A DNA stretch of 64,000 nt from Jeotgalicoccus saudimassiliensis (GTDB taxonomy: Bacteria; Bacillota; Bacilli; Staphylococcales; Salinicoccaceae), in assembly GCF_000756715.1 (NCBI RefSeq), contig NZ_CCSE01000001.1, positions 1,704,001 to 1,768,000 of the forward strand, given 5' to 3'. Shown piece by piece: positions 8,060 through 21,143 of this stretch (positions are counted from its first letter, which is position 1; each line of letters opens with the position of its first letter). The notes below the pieces were generated by a model. It was not told the origin of the DNA, did no database searches, and saw nothing but the letters and a program-made list of their open reading frames with translations. The position numbers and the translations under genes were made by a program.

Positions 8060-9300
8060 ATGTCTCTTATTAATAAATTGCAGGTACTGCATAATAAAAA
8101 TGCGATATCTATGCATGTGCCGGGGCACAAAAATAATACGATCGGGAAATTGTCCGATGTGGTTAAAGCAAATCATGACTTGACCGAAATACCCGGTCTC
8201 GATGATCTTCATGAGCCGGTTGAAGTATTAAATGAATTGAATAGTATGCTTGCTGAAAAATCTCCTGGTTACACAGCGCAGGCTATGGTAAACGGAACAA
8301 CTAATGGTATTATCTGCAGCATTTATGCAGTAAGTGAAATGGTAGGACATTACTATATCATAGGAGATGCACACAAATCGGTATATCATGGTGTATCCCT
8401 TGTGAATGCTGATTATACAGTAATCGACCTTAACGAAATATATGATATTAATCCCGAGAACAGCTGTGTGATATTTACATCTCCTGACTATACAGGTTCG
8501 CTTATTAAGGGTATCAGTGAGTATGTTGATTATGTAAGAAGAAACAAGGGGATAAGTATAATAGATGCAGCGCATGGGGCTCATTTATCCGTCACTGAAA
8601 ACTTTAAGGAATCATTATTAAGTTCAGGTGCTGATGTCGTCATAGAATCGTATCATAAAATGCTGCCTGCACTGACGATGGCTTCTGTACTGTTTACGAA
8701 AGAGGATAATCTTCATCAGCGGATTATGCATTACATTAATCAGTTTGAAACATCCAGTCCGTCATATCTGGTGCTGGCTTCAATAGAGTATGCGCAGCAG
8801 TTTTATAACAGCTATGATGACAGGTTGTTTTTTGAAAAGAGAGCAGAGCTGATACAACATCTTAAAAAGTCGGGAATCGATGCAGCGGAACAGGATGATC
8901 CAGCGAAGCTGATACTGAATGCACCGGACGGTGCATTCAATCTTGAAAGAAGTCTGCGTAAGTCAGGTATATACTCGGAAATGGTTACTGATGAAGGTGT
9001 TCTTTGGTGTCTGCCGTTATGGCATGAAGGAGACAGCTATCCTTTTACAGAGCTGCTGGAGAGAATTGAAAATTTAACAGCAGCTGATGAGGAAGAAGGA
9101 ACATTTATAAATACAGACATTCTCGAAGGCAGGATATGTGTGGAGAACATCGTTCCTTATCCGCCGGGTGTACCGCTTGTGTTAAAAGGTAATATGATTA
9201 CACGAGACGTAATTAAAAGGATAAAGCACTGCCAGGTTAATCATGTTAAAATAGAGGGTATACAATATAACATCCACTATTATATGAATGAGGCAGAAAA

Positions 9301-9304
<4 letters not shown>
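8060..9304 (+). CDS. Orn/Lys/Arg decarboxylase family PLP enzyme
   Basis: 414 aa. The N-terminus HNKNAISMHVPGHKNN plus DLTEIPGLDDLHEP and GTTNGIICSIYA match the fold-type I PLP decarboxylase family that includes arginine/lysine decarboxylases. The PLP lysine is probably in ESYHKMLPALTMASVLF (about residues 195-211). A short C-terminal domain (NIVPYPPGVPLVLKGNMIT) is also typical. This homologue sits between rrn and tmk in many Staphylococcus genomes. The short form may not decarboxylate a standard amino acid; the substrate is unknown. Its stop overlaps tmk by 4 bp. Confidence 0.85.
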
Positions 9305-10259
<955 letters not shown>

Positions 10260-10260
10260 G

Positions 10261-11166
10261 ATGAATAACAGTATCGTACAGCAGCAGTTATTAAAAATTA
10301 TCGAGAACAATAAGCTGAGTCATACTTATATGTTCGAAGGTGATACAATAGAAACACTGCGCAAATACAGCAAGTTTTTTGCGCTGCATATTTTCGGCAG
10401 CAATACACGTAATGAGATGCTGATTGATTCAGGCAACCATCCGGATTTATATTATTTATCGACAGCTGAAAACACGATTAAGAAAGAGGAAATCGAGCAG
10501 CTTGTCCGCCAGATGAACCAGAAGCCAATCGAGTCTGATTATAAAGTGTATATTATCGAGCAGTTTGAAAAACTGACTCCGCAGGCTGAAAACAGTATTT
10601 TGAAATTTTTAGAAGAACCGCCGGAAAAAACAATTGCAATATTATTAACGATAAATAAAAGCGGCATTCTGCCGACTATACATTCGAGAAGCCAGCACAT
10701 CCATATCCAGGGAGAAGACGGGGACCGTGAAGATTCACTGCCGAACTTAAGCGAAGCCGAAACGAAAACCGTCAACGCTCTCTCGCTGAATGCTCATCAC
10801 GTTAACGGGATGGCGGAAAAATTCAGCGATATGCGCGGAGAAGCAGTAAACTTCGGAACGCGCTGGATACATAATCATCCGCTGGTGTTAATCGATGCGA
10901 AAAAGATGGTCGATCTTTGTGATGACCGTAAAGATTACGAACTGATGCTGCAGCTCCTTTCCGGATTTATCCGTCAGGCGCTGCATCAGACTATCGGTCT
11001 CGATGACTTTAAACCATTTGATACACCAATGCCAAAAGGCAATGATGTAAACGCAGTGAAACTGTCGCGCATGCTTGAAGAAATTCAAAAAGCGAATCAA
11101 CTGCTTTCATTTAACGTTAATCCGATGCTTGTTTTTGAAGGTATGGTCATAGGTGCGAAAGGTTGA
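10261..11166 (+). CDS. holB: DNA polymerase III delta' subunit
   Basis: 301 aa from ATG 10261, one base after the pstA stop. An in-frame upstream ATG at 10168 lies inside pstA and is rejected. Clamp-loader features include YKVYIIEQFEKLTPQAENSILKFLEEPP and a TIHSRSQHIHIQ sensor region. The Walker A lysine motif is absent, as expected for the non-ATPase delta' stator. It partners DnaX and HolA in the clamp loader. Confidence 0.92.
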   Translation: MNNSIVQQQLLKIIENNKLSHTYMFEGDTIETLRKYSKFFALHIFGSNTRNEMLIDSGNHPDLYYLSTAENTIKKEEIEQLVRQMNQKPIESDYKVYIIEQFEKLTPQAENSILKFLEEPPEKTIAILLTINKSGILPTIHSRSQHIHIQGEDGDREDSLPNLSEAETKTVNALSLNAHHVNGMAEKFSDMRGEAVNFGTRWIHNHPLVLIDAKKMVDLCDDRKDYELMLQLLSGFIRQALHQTIGLDDFKPFDTPMPKGNDVNAVKLSRMLEEIQKANQLLSFNVNPMLVFEGMVIGAKG

Positions 11167-11169
11167 TGA

Positions 11170-11985
11170 ATGAATATGCTTAAAATCATCAAGGTCACGC
11201 AACTTGATTATTACGATAATATTTATATCACGTGCAGTGATGATTCCATAGAACGCGGAGATTATATTGTCGCGGAAACAAAAAGAGGGCTGGAACTGCT
11301 GAATGTAGTCAAAGGCACTTATGAAATTCCGAAAGATAATATCGTTGAACCGGACGGCAAGTTCCTTCGTCTGGCAACAGAAGAAGATTTAATTAAATTT
11401 AAATCGAATGAAGAAAAAGCTGAAGCTGCACTGGAATTTTGTGCAAAGGCAATTAAAGATGAAAAGCTTAATATGAACCTCGTAAATGCTAAATTTACGC
11501 TTGATATGAAGAAGCTGATTTTTAACTTTACTGCAGATGACAGAGTAGATTTCAGAGCGCTTGTCAGAATACTGGCGACACGTTTTAAAACGCGTATCGA
11601 ACTGCGCCAGATCGGCGTCAGAGATGAAGCGAAATACCTTGGCGGTATCGGTCCGTGTGGCCGTGCACACTGCTGTTCGACATTCCTTGGTGATTTTGTT
11701 CCGGTGAGCATCCAGATGGCAAAGAACCAGGATCTGTCTCTGTCACCAAGCAAAATATCAGGGGCATGCGGCCGTCTGATGTGCTGCTTAAATTACGAAG
11801 ACGAGTATTACGAGGATGCACGGACAAAACTGCCTGATGTCGGCGCGAAAGTGAAGACACCGGCGGGTATCGGCAGAGTGATCGGCATTAATATACTGGA
11901 TCTTGCAGTCAGAGTAAAAGGTTCAGATGATTATATTGAAGAGTACGGCGAAGAAGATATCGATAAGCTAGAGGTTGTGAAGTAA
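11170..11985 (+). CDS. ricT: PSP1-domain protein RicT (YaaT)
   Basis: 271 aa. PSP1 domain (DYIVAETKRGLELLNVV... VDFRALVRILATRFKTRIELRQIGVRDEAKYLGGIGPCGR) with a cysteine cluster: CGRAHCC near 161-167 and CGRLMCC near 198-204. In Bacillus RicT joins RicA and RicF in an iron-sulfur-bearing complex that stimulates RNase Y-dependent mRNA maturation. The gene is in the canonical holB-ricT-yabA slot. The start could also be the ATG two codons later (11176). Confidence 0.93.
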   Translation: MNMLKIIKVTQLDYYDNIYITCSDDSIERGDYIVAETKRGLELLNVVKGTYEIPKDNIVEPDGKFLRLATEEDLIKFKSNEEKAEAALEFCAKAIKDEKLNMNLVNAKFTLDMKKLIFNFTADDRVDFRALVRILATRFKTRIELRQIGVRDEAKYLGGIGPCGRAHCCSTFLGDFVPVSIQMAKNQDLSLSPSKISGACGRLMCCLNYEDEYYEDARTKLPDVGAKVKTPAGIGRVIGINILDLAVRVKGSDDYIEEYGEEDIDKLEVVK

Positions 11986-12296
11986 TGGACCGTGAACAAT
12001 TGTTCCTGCACATTCAGCAGCTCGAACGCAATATTAGAATGATGGATGAAGAAGTGCAGACACTGAAAGAACTCACTGTAAAACTGGTTGAGGAAAACGT
12101 CAGCCTGGAACTTGAAAAAGAAAACTATGAGCAGCTTTTAAATGATAAAGAGACCGCAGACTCTCCGTTTAAAGAAAACTCATTGAAAAGTTTATACGAT
12201 GAAGGATTTCATGTATGCAGCATTCATTTTGGCACACACAGGCACGGAGACGACTGCTTATTCTGCCAGGCATTTTTTAATGAAAGACAAAGTTAA
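11985..12296 (+). CDS. yabA: Replication initiation control protein YabA
   Basis: 103 aa, overlapping the ricT stop by 1 bp. A long N-terminal coiled coil (residues 5-58) is followed by a zinc-binding tail with His76, Cys78, Cys91 and Cys94 (HVCSIHFGTHRHGDDCLFC). YabA bridges DnaA and the sliding clamp DnaN to prevent over-initiation. Confidence 0.93.
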   Translation: MDREQLFLHIQQLERNIRMMDEEVQTLKELTVKLVEENVSLELEKENYEQLLNDKETADSPFKENSLKSLYDEGFHVCSIHFGTHRHGDDCLFCQAFFNERQS

Positions 12297-12334
12297 AGCA
12301 GCGGACAGCTGCTTTTCTTTTTGGAGTGAACTCA

Positions 12335-13075
12335 ATGTTAAAACCACATGAACGCATAGATGACCTGTTCAGGGAAAATATGCGTATTATTCAAAGCAGC
12401 GAAACTTTTTCATTTTCTGTCGATGCACTGCTGCTCGGCAACTTTGTAAAAATTAATAAGCGGGATAACAGAATTATGGATTTATGCAGCGGCAACGGTA
12501 TTATACCTCTCCTCTTATCCCACCGTGCCAAACAGCCGATCGATGCTGTCGAAATACAGGAACTGCTGGCAGATATGGCAAACCGCAGCATACAGATGAA
12601 TGGCAAATCGGAACAGATTACGATGTATAACCTCGATATTAAAGAACTTAAAACTTCCATGAAGCATTCCTCGTATGATGTCATTACGGTAAATCCGCCG
12701 TACTTTACAAGTAACCAGCCGTTAAAGGATAAAGGACCGCAGAGTATTGCGCGCCACGAACTGCATATCGATTTAAAAGGCATCGTCGAAGCATGCCGCT
12801 ATTTACTTACGAATAAAGGCAGACTGTATATGGTCCACCGTGCAGAGCGCAGTGCCGAAGTGTTTACAGAGATGCATAACCAGGGCTTCAGAGTCAGACG
12901 CGCCCAGTATGTGTACAACGATGTAAACAGCAGAAATGCGATGTTTATCGTTGTGGAAGCAATCTTTAATTCAAATGCATATGCCGATATACTCCCGCCG
13001 TTTTATATTTATAATGAGGACAAGACGTATTCGGATGAAATGCTCGAGGTGTATTACGGTGACAGCAGAAGATAA
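12335..13075 (+). CDS. trmN6: tRNA1(Val) adenine-N6-methyltransferase-like protein
   Basis: 246 aa from ATG 12335 (GGAG at 12323-12326); GTG 12326 is in frame but overlaps that site. SAM-binding motif [16 protein letters not shown], then the N6-adenine motif VNPPYFTS. The family methylates A37 of tRNA1(Val) in E. coli (YfiC); the Gram-positive YabB target is inferred. It overlaps the following GIY-YIG gene by 17 bp. Confidence 0.88.
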   Translation: MLKPHERIDDLFRENMRIIQSSETFSFSVDALLLGNFVKINKRDNRIMDLCSGNGIIPLLLSHRAKQPIDAVEIQELLADMANRSIQMNGKSEQITMYNLDIKELKTSMKHSSYDVITVNPPYFTSNQPLKDKGPQSIARHELHIDLKGIVEACRYLLTNKGRLYMVHRAERSAEVFTEMHNQGFRVRRAQYVYNDVNSRNAMFIVVEAIFNSNAYADILPPFYIYNEDKTYSDEMLEVYYGDSRR

Positions 13076-13316
13076 GAAGTATTACGTATATATTGTTGAG
13101 TGCAGTGACTTCAGTCTTTACACCGGCTATACGACGGATATTGATGCGAGAATTACAACGCACAATGCGGGACTCGGTGCAAAGTACACGAGGGGCAGGC
13201 TGCCTGTGACGCTCCGCTACGTCGAAGTGTTCGACTCGAAGAGCGTGGCACTGAAGCGGGAATATGCAATTAAACAGCTGACAAAACAGCAGAAATTATC
13301 GTTAATAGGAGGATAA
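13059..13316 (+). CDS. GIY-YIG nuclease family protein (YhbQ/YazA type)
   Basis: 85 aa from GTG 13059 after GAGGTG; longer upstream in-frame starts lie inside trmN6. Core [20 protein letters not shown] with VKR-like [14 protein letters not shown] toward the end. This is the stand-alone small GIY-YIG type found between trmN6 and rsmI in Staphylococcus and Bacillus. A DNA-repair-related endonuclease role is plausible but unproven. Confidence 0.9.
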   Translation: MTAEDKKYYVYIVECSDFSLYTGYTTDIDARITTHNAGLGAKYTRGRLPVTLRYVEVFDSKSVALKREYAIKQLTKQQKLSLIGG

Positions 13317-13318
13317 TG

Positions 13319-14131
13319 ATGTTATATATTACCGGGACACCGATAGGGAACTTGGATGATATGTCGTACAGAGCAGTTAAAACACTCGAAGAAGCAGATG
13401 CAATACTCTGTGAGGATACGCGTATTACCCGAAAATTAACGACACATTTTAATATTGATACGCCGCTGAAAAGCTATCACGATTTCAATAAGGAAGAAAC
13501 GACGGAATCTATAATAGAAGATATAAGAGACGGTAAAATTTATGCGCTTGTGACCGATGCCGGTATGCCGGTCATATCGGATCCCGGATTTGAACTCGTC
13601 AGCCGCATGCAGGATGAAAAACTGCCGTATACGGTTATTCCTGCAGCATCTGCTTTTACGATGGCATTAGTTGCAAGCGGCATTCCGAGTTACGAATTTA
13701 CGTATTTCGGCTTTCTGCCTAAAAGTGCATCGAGGCAGAGGGAGAAACTTTCTGAAATTATGCACCATAAGTTTACGTCTGTACTCTATGAATCACCGCA
13801 TCGTATAAAATCACTGATGACGGAAATCAGCAAAGTCGACAGCAGCAGGATAGTCAGCATATCGAGAGAAATTACAAAGAAATTCGAACAGCATGTCAGA
13901 GGTACAGCCGATGAAATTTTAGCGCAGCTGGATAACGGAATTCCTTTAAAAGGTGAATTCGTTGTCGTGATTGATAATTATAAAGAAGAACAGTCTGCAT
14001 TTACAGGAACGCCGAAAGACCATGTTACAGAGCTCGTTGAGGAAGGTATGCGTCCGAAAGATGCCATTAAACTTGTAGCGGAACTGCGCGGATTAAAAAA
14101 GCAGGAAGTATATAATGAATTTCATAAATAA
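13319..14131 (+). CDS. rsmI: 16S rRNA (cytidine-1402-2'-O)-methyltransferase
   Basis: 270 aa. The start at 13319 is preferred over the adjacent ATG 13316 because AGGAGG ends at 13312, giving better spacing. Motifs: LYITGTPIGNLDDMSYRAV, LCEDTRITRKL, DAGMPVISDPG and the proline/alanine-rich VIPAASAFTMALVASGIP, all typical of RsmI. It 2'-O-methylates C1402 of 16S rRNA, fine-tuning decoding. It ends at a bidirectional terminator. Confidence 0.95.
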   Translation: MLYITGTPIGNLDDMSYRAVKTLEEADAILCEDTRITRKLTTHFNIDTPLKSYHDFNKEETTESIIEDIRDGKIYALVTDAGMPVISDPGFELVSRMQDEKLPYTVIPAASAFTMALVASGIPSYEFTYFGFLPKSASRQREKLSEIMHHKFTSVLYESPHRIKSLMTEISKVDSSRIVSISREITKKFEQHVRGTADEILAQLDNGIPLKGEFVVVIDNYKEEQSAFTGTPKDHVTELVEEGMRPKDAIKLVAELRGLKKQEVYNEFHK

Positions 14132-14133
14132 TA

Positions 14134-14158
14134 GACCGTGAATGAAATATTCACGGTC
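14134..14158. terminator. Bidirectional terminator between rsmI and abrB
   Basis: GACCGTGAAT / ATTCACGGTC ten-bp stem with a 5-nt loop, between convergent genes. Confidence 0.75.
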
Positions 14159-14171
14159 CGGTTTCTTTTAA

Positions 14172-14450
14172 CTATTTATCGATTTTCTTTTGAATTTCTT
14201 TAATTAACTGATCGGCGCCTTCTTTGCTTAGTACAATTTTACCGTCAGCAAGTGACATGTTGTCATCGGATACATCGCCGGTTACTGCGCAAGTCATGCG
14301 TGGCTGGTATTTTTTCAGAATGATTTTATCGTCATCAGTGAAAATTTCCAGAGCATCTTTAACTTCAATATCGAGTACGCGACGCAGTTCAATTGGAATA
14401 ACGACGCGTCCAAGTTCATCAACTTTACGCACAATTCCAGTAGATTTCAT
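14172..14450 (-). CDS. abrB: AbrB/SpoVT-family transition-state regulator
   Basis: 92 aa. The N-terminal swapped-hairpin DNA-binding domain is textbook: MKSTGIVRKVDELGRVVIPIELRRVLDI. The C-terminal half (CAVTGDVSDDNMSLADGKIVLSKEGADQLIKEIQ) matches Bacillus AbrB-like proteins. It has a GGAGGA site and its own promoter region shared with divergent metG. It probably represses post-exponential genes; targets in this organism are unknown. Confidence 0.92.
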   Translation of the reverse strand: MKSTGIVRKVDELGRVVIPIELRRVLDIEVKDALEIFTDDDKIILKKYQPRMTCAVTGDVSDDNMSLADGKIVLSKEGADQLIKEIQKKIDK

Positions 14451-14580
14451 TAGTGATTCCTCCTACATTTTTAACCAAAATATTATGGGTTATGTCCAAT
14501 ACGGAAATATGATCGTGCAGTAAAATATAGAAATATAAGCTTCGAATGTATTACCGGAAATTGGATATTCATGACTATAG

Positions 14581-16647
<2,067 letters not shown>

Positions 16648-16663
16648 ATCAGGGAGTGATTTT

Positions 16664-17428
16664 GTGCTAATCGATACACACGTCCATCTGAATGCACACC
16701 AGTACGATGAAGATCTCGATGAAGTCATTGCGCGTGCGCGGGAAAGTGGTCTCGAGAAAATGGTTGTTATCGGCTGCGACCGTCCGTCGATTGAACGCAC
16801 GATGGAACTCATTGAAGAATATGATGATATATACGGCGTTATCGGCTGGCATCCGGTCGATGCAATCGACTGTACTGACGAAGATCTCAAATGGATAGAA
16901 GAATTATCCGCCCATAAGAAAATTGTCGGTATCGGTGAAACAGGACTCGACTATCATTGGGACAAGTCACCGAAAGATGTACAGAAAGAACTGTTCAGAA
17001 AGCAGCTGGCACTGGCAAAACGTGTCGGCCTGCCGATTATAATTCACAACCGCGAATCGACTGATGACTGTGTGGAAATTCTGAAAGAAGAAAATGCCGG
17101 AGAAATCGGTGGTATTATGCACGCATTCAGCGCGGATGAAAAAACTGCGGATGAGATTATCGGTATGAACTTCTATGTCTCACTTGGCGGACCTGTGACA
17201 TTTAAAAATGCACAGCTGCCAAAAGACATCGCTGTACATGTACCGCTTGAACGACTGCTCGTTGAAACGGATGCACCGTATTTAACACCGCATCCGTTCC
17301 GCGGAAAACGTAACGAACCGGCCCACGTAAAGCTGGTGGCCGAGAAAATTGCAGAGCTTCGCGGCATGAGCTACGAAGACCTGGCGAAAGCGACGACAGA
17401 GAACGCTAAAAGACTGTATAACATCTAA
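16664..17428 (+). CDS. tatD: TatD-family metal-dependent hydrolase
   Basis: 254 aa from GTG 16664, with GGGAGTGAT upstream. The metal-binding HVHLN motif (DTHVHLNAHQY), EtGLD (GIGETGLDYHWDK), IHNRE and ETDAPYL motifs are all present. TatD enzymes are 3'-5' exodeoxyribonucleases with proposed roles in DNA repair. The position between metG and rnmV is conserved. Confidence 0.94.
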   Translation: MLIDTHVHLNAHQYDEDLDEVIARARESGLEKMVVIGCDRPSIERTMELIEEYDDIYGVIGWHPVDAIDCTDEDLKWIEELSAHKKIVGIGETGLDYHWDKSPKDVQKELFRKQLALAKRVGLPIIIHNRESTDDCVEILKEENAGEIGGIMHAFSADEKTADEIIGMNFYVSLGGPVTFKNAQLPKDIAVHVPLERLLVETDAPYLTPHPFRGKRNEPAHVKLVAEKIAELRGMSYEDLAKATTENAKRLYNI

Positions 17429-17434
17429 AATGAA

Positions 17435-17475
17435 AGTGTTTCACTTTGACTTTGGTTGAGGTGGAGCACTTTTTT
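17435..17475 (+). terminator. Terminator after tatD
   Basis: AGTGTTTCAC pairs with GTGGAGCACT (two G-T pairs), followed by six T residues. Confidence 0.6.
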
Positions 17476-17545
17476 ATTGTGGTGAAAGATAAGAAGTATG
17501 AAAAATATGGTATGATACTAAACGAGGTATAAGAGGTGACAATGT

Positions 17546-18100
17546 ATGGAAAAACCTGTGATTAAAGAAATTATTGTTGTCGAGGGCAGAGATGATACAC
17601 GCAGATTAAAAGAAGCGGTAATCTGTGAAACAATTGAAACAAACGGTTCTGCAATTAATCAGCGTACACTTGATGAAATTGAAGTGGCGTTAAATACGCG
17701 CGGTGCCATTATATTTACAGACCCGGACTTCCCGGGTCATAAAATCAGAAATACGATTATCGAACGCTTTCCGAATATAAAAGAAGCATTTTTACCAAAA
17801 CATAAAGCACTCGGACACAATAGTGTCGGTGTGGAGCATGCCCATCCTGAAGACATCCGTTCGGCATTGGAAAACTGCCGGACGAGTCAGCAGATCGAAG
17901 AAGAGCTGTTCACAATTCAGGATATGCAGTATTTAAAGCTGTCCGGAAATTCCGCTGCGAAAGAACGCCGTGAGTATTTAACGGAACGGCTGAATATCGG
18001 CTATGCCAATGCAACACAGCTTCGAAAAAAGCTGAACCGCTACAGTATCTCTCCTGAAAGAGTGGCAGAAATATTAAATGAGCTGGAAGTGAATAACTGA
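17546..18100 (+). CDS. rnmV: Ribonuclease M5
   Basis: 184 aa. Toprim domain [19 protein letters not shown] with the acidic pair [12 protein letters not shown] later, as in 5S rRNA maturase. RNase M5 trims the 5S precursor with help from ribosomal protein L18. AGAGGTGAC precedes ATG 17546. The gene overlaps rsmA by 1 bp. Confidence 0.94.
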   Translation: MEKPVIKEIIVVEGRDDTRRLKEAVICETIETNGSAINQRTLDEIEVALNTRGAIIFTDPDFPGHKIRNTIIERFPNIKEAFLPKHKALGHNSVGVEHAHPEDIRSALENCRTSQQIEEELFTIQDMQYLKLSGNSAAKERREYLTERLNIGYANATQLRKKLNRYSISPERVAEILNELEVNN

Positions 18101-18984
18101 TGAAACATATATCAACTGTGGGACGTACGAAAGAAATACTTGAGAAACATCACTTTACGTTTAAGAAAAGTCTCGGACAGAACTTTTTAATCGACTCGAA
18201 TGTCATTAAGGAAGTTATCCATAAAGCAGATATTAATGAAAATACAGGTGTTATCGAAGTTGGTCCGGGTATCGGCTCGTTAACAGAGCATCTTGCAATC
18301 AATGCAAAAAAAGTGCTGGCATTTGAAATTGACCAGCGTCTGATTCCCGTGCTCGATGATACGTTAAGCGCATACGATAATGTCACTGTCATTAACGAAG
18401 ACATACTGGAAGCAAATGTACCTGCACGTATTGAGGAATATTTAAGCGACTGTGATGATATTGTCGTTGTGGCAAATCTGCCTTACTATATTACAACACC
18501 TATACTGATGAATTTCCTGACTGCACACCTGCCAATTTCACGATATTACGTGATGATGCAAAAAGAAGTCGGAGAACGTATCAGTGCATCGCCGAATTCA
18601 AAAGCATACGGCTCACTGTCGATTGCAATCGATTATTACACTGAGGCGAAAACAGTACAGCACGTACCGAGAACTGTATTTATGCCGCCGCCGAACGTCG
18701 ATTCAATTATCGTGGAACTGAAAACGAGAAGTGAAAGAAAAGTCGAAGTGGATGATGAAGACAGTTTCTTCAAATTAACGAGGGGGGCATTCCTGCACCG
18801 CCGTAAAACGATTCTGAACAACTATCAGACACTGTTTCTTGACGGTAAAAAGAAAAAAGATGAAATCCGTGCGCTGTTTGAAGCAGCCGGCATCGAACCT
18901 GTCCGCCGCGGTGAAAGTTTATCGTTAGAAGACTTTAAGAAAATCTACGATGCTTTCAAGAAAAGTGACTTGGAATTCGCCTGA
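18100..18984 (+). CDS. rsmA: 16S rRNA dimethyladenosine transferase
   Basis: 294 aa. [18 protein letters not shown], the SAM motif [15 protein letters not shown], and [12 protein letters not shown] are diagnostic of KsgA/RsmA, which dimethylates A1518/A1519 of 16S rRNA during 30S assembly. C-terminal [11 protein letters not shown] also fits. TGATG coupling with rnmV. Confidence 0.96.
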   Translation: MKHISTVGRTKEILEKHHFTFKKSLGQNFLIDSNVIKEVIHKADINENTGVIEVGPGIGSLTEHLAINAKKVLAFEIDQRLIPVLDDTLSAYDNVTVINEDILEANVPARIEEYLSDCDDIVVVANLPYYITTPILMNFLTAHLPISRYYVMMQKEVGERISASPNSKAYGSLSIAIDYYTEAKTVQHVPRTVFMPPPNVDSIIVELKTRSERKVEVDDEDSFFKLTRGAFLHRRKTILNNYQTLFLDGKKKKDEIRALFEAAGIEPVRRGESLSLEDFKKIYDAFKKSDLEFA

Positions 18985-19008
18985 AAATGTTGAGATAATG
19001 GCAATTTT

Positions 19009-19037
19009 TTGACAGAATTATGTAAACTTGTTATACT
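19009..19037 (+). promoter_or_regulatory. Strong SigA promoter of veg
   Basis: Consensus TTGACA (19009-19014), 17-bp spacer, TATACT (19032-19037). The veg promoter of Bacillus is also near consensus. Confidence 0.85.
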
Positions 19038-19059
19038 TGATTTAGTGAGGTGGGGTATA

Positions 19060-19326
19060 ATGCCAAAAACATTAATCGACATCAAAAAGATTCTTGATTG
19101 TCAGTTAGGAAATCCATGTGTACTTCGTGCAAACGGAGGCCGCAAGAAGTTGATTGAAAGAAAAGGTATTCTAAGAGAGACTTATCCATCGATTTTCGTA
19201 GTTGAACTAGATCAAGACGAGCATAATTTTGAGCGTGTATCTTATACATACACAGACGTACTGACATCAAACGTAGAGGTTACATTCTATAACGACGATT
19301 TTACAGAAGAATTTTTAATTCAATAA
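19060..19326 (+). CDS. veg: Veg family protein
   Basis: 88 aa from ATG 19060 after [47 protein letters not shown] is the conserved Veg core. Veg is a small, highly expressed protein; in Bacillus subtilis it promotes biofilm formation by antagonising SinR. Its function in Staphylococcaceae is not established. A longer in-frame start at 19009 lies within the promoter and is rejected. Confidence 0.94.
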   Translation: MPKTLIDIKKILDCQLGNPCVLRANGGRKKLIERKGILRETYPSIFVVELDQDEHNFERVSYTYTDVLTSNVEVTFYNDDFTEEFLIQ

Positions 19327-19333
19327 CATATTG

Positions 19334-19361
19334 AAAAGCCATCCGAAAGGATGGTTTTTTT
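19334..19361 (+). terminator. Terminator after veg
   Basis: GCCATCC-GAAA-GGATGGT stem with seven T residues. Confidence 0.85.
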
Positions 19362-19438
19362 GTTTTATGAGCGGATATTGAGCATGCGCCGGTCATTATA
19401 TATATTATGGAAATTATATAACATATGGAGTGTGACTT

Positions 19439-20530
19439 ATGACTAAAATTAATCCTCATATCATGCCTGGAATTGATAAATCTAAAGGGCTTGAATTCGG
19501 CTTGTACACGCTCGGCGATCATCTACCGAATCCGCATACAGGAGAAAGAATCCCGGCGGGCCGGCGAATAAAGGAAATTATTGAAACTGCACAGTATGCT
19601 GAACAGGCGGGAATCGATACGTTTCAGGTTGGAGAATCCCATCAGGATGATTTTGTATCCCAGGCGCATATGATAATATTATCGGCGATTGCACAGTCGA
19701 CCGGCAGAATGAAAATTGCCTCCGGTTCGACGATTATCAGTACATCGGATCCGGTGCGTGTATTTGAAGATGCTTCGACGATTGATCTGATATCCGGCGG
19801 ACGTATGGAAGTCATTGCGGGACGGGCTTCACGTGTCGGTCTGTATGAACTGCTCGGCTATAATTTAAATGATTACGAAGCATTGTTCGAAGAAAAGTTT
19901 GATTTGCTTTTAAAAATTAACGAAAATGAATACGTGGACTGGCAGGGAGAATTCCGTGCGCCGTTAAACAATGCGCATGTCATTCCGCGCCCGGAAAATG
20001 AACATAACGGTCTGCCGGTATGGCGTGCAGTCGGCGGTTCAATGGCTTCTGCGCATAAGGCGGGACTAGCGGGTGTACCGATGTACCAGGCACATCTCGG
20101 CGGACCGGCTGATGTATTTAAGAGCCGTATCGACCTGTACAGGCAGACGGCGGCGGAGGCGGGTTACGACGCTTCTAAACTGCCGGTTGCAACAGCAGGG
20201 TTCTTTTTTACACATGAAGATACACTGGAAGCGTACCGTAAATACTACCCTCATATTAATGAAGGGATGAAGAGAACAAACGGTCAGGGATTCCCGAAAC
20301 AGGGCTTTGCACAGGGTCAGGATTACCGCAGTGTGATTAACGTCGGTGACCCGGAACTGATTATCGAGAAGATACTTTATCAGCATGAATTGTTTAATCA
20401 CGACCGTTATATTGCACAGCTTGACTTCGGCGGCGTGACAATGGACGATATTAAACGTAACATAGATATTATTGGGGAGAAGATTTTACCTGCAGTTAAA
20501 AAATATACAAAGCGACAGGGGGAACAGTAA
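19439..20530 (+). CDS. LLM-class (bacterial luciferase-like) flavin-dependent oxidoreductase
   Basis: 363 aa. LEFGLYTLGDHLPNP, then QYAEQAGIDTFQVGESHQDDF, TGRMKIASGSTIISTSDPVRVFEDASTIDLISGGRMEVIAGRAS show the luciferase-like monooxygenase TIM barrel that uses reduced FMN. The next gene, overlapping by 1 bp, encodes an FMN reductase, so a two-component monooxygenase is likely. Substrate unknown. It starts an accessory island placed between veg and ispE, genes that usually lie close together. Confidence 0.88.
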   Translation: MTKINPHIMPGIDKSKGLEFGLYTLGDHLPNPHTGERIPAGRRIKEIIETAQYAEQAGIDTFQVGESHQDDFVSQAHMIILSAIAQSTGRMKIASGSTIISTSDPVRVFEDASTIDLISGGRMEVIAGRASRVGLYELLGYNLNDYEALFEEKFDLLLKINENEYVDWQGEFRAPLNNAHVIPRPENEHNGLPVWRAVGGSMASAHKAGLAGVPMYQAHLGGPADVFKSRIDLYRQTAAEAGYDASKLPVATAGFFFTHEDTLEAYRKYYPHINEGMKRTNGQGFPKQGFAQGQDYRSVINVGDPELIIEKILYQHELFNHDRYIAQLDFGGVTMDDIKRNIDIIGEKILPAVKKYTKRQGEQ

Positions 20531-21093
20531 TGAAAGCAGTAATCATCAGCGGTTCAGTCGTCGGAAGCAAGACGAGGAAGGCGACGACAGCACTCAGGGA
20601 AAAGATTGAATCATTGAATGCTCATGACATTGAATATATCGACTTAAAAAATTATGATATGCCGTTCAGCGACGGCAGAAACTATTTGGATTACGGCGGT
20701 TCTACGACAGAAGCACTGACTAAAATAATGGAAGCGGATGTGGTGTTTATCGGCACACCGATTTTTCAGGCATCGATTCCGGGACCGTTAAAAAATTTAT
20801 TTGATCTGCTGCCGCCGGATGCATTCCGAAACAAAACAGTCAGTATGATTATTACTGCCGGCTCACTCAGACATTATCTGGTGCCGGAACAGCAGTTAAA
20901 ACCGATTCTGTCATATATGAAAGCTGATATTGTACCGGGATATGTCTATATTCTGGATCAGGACTTCGGAACAGAAGGCATTGAGAATGATGATATTCTC
21001 TTAAGGCTCGATGCATTGATGGATAATACATTTAATAATGCAGAGGCTCATCAGGCTGTGCTGGATAAGTTTGATGAATCATTCGGATTTTAA
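20530..21093 (+). CDS. NAD(P)H-dependent FMN reductase
   Basis: 187 aa, overlapping the LLM gene stop by 1 bp. Flavodoxin-like fold: MKAVIISGSVVGSKTRKATTALREKIE, then FIGTPIFQASIPGPLKNLFDLL typical of the NADPH-dependent FMN reductase family. It probably supplies FMNH2 to the upstream monooxygenase. It ends at a long palindromic terminator. Confidence 0.88.
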   Translation: MKAVIISGSVVGSKTRKATTALREKIESLNAHDIEYIDLKNYDMPFSDGRNYLDYGGSTTEALTKIMEADVVFIGTPIFQASIPGPLKNLFDLLPPDAFRNKTVSMIITAGSLRHYLVPEQQLKPILSYMKADIVPGYVYILDQDFGTEGIENDDILLRLDALMDNTFNNAEAHQAVLDKFDESFGF

Positions 21094-21096
21094 TGC

Positions 21097-21134
21097 AAAA
21101 AGACGTTCAGGATAATTATCCTGAACGTCTTTTT
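21097..21134. terminator. Bidirectional terminator between two FMN reductase genes
   Basis: Near-perfect palindrome AAAAGACGTTCAGGATAA and its complement, flanked by A and T runs; serves both convergent genes. Confidence 0.88.
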
Positions 21135-21143
21135 TATCATTTA

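Noticed and set aside
7814-8212. Minus-strand ORF of 132 codons over the 5S region
   Set aside because: It is antisense to 5S rRNA, the terminator and the start of the decarboxylase gene, with no ribosome site or family resemblance.
12936-13058. Longer N-terminus for the GIY-YIG protein
   Set aside because: This extension lies inside trmN6 and the GTG at 13059 has a suitable ribosome site and gives the usual family length.
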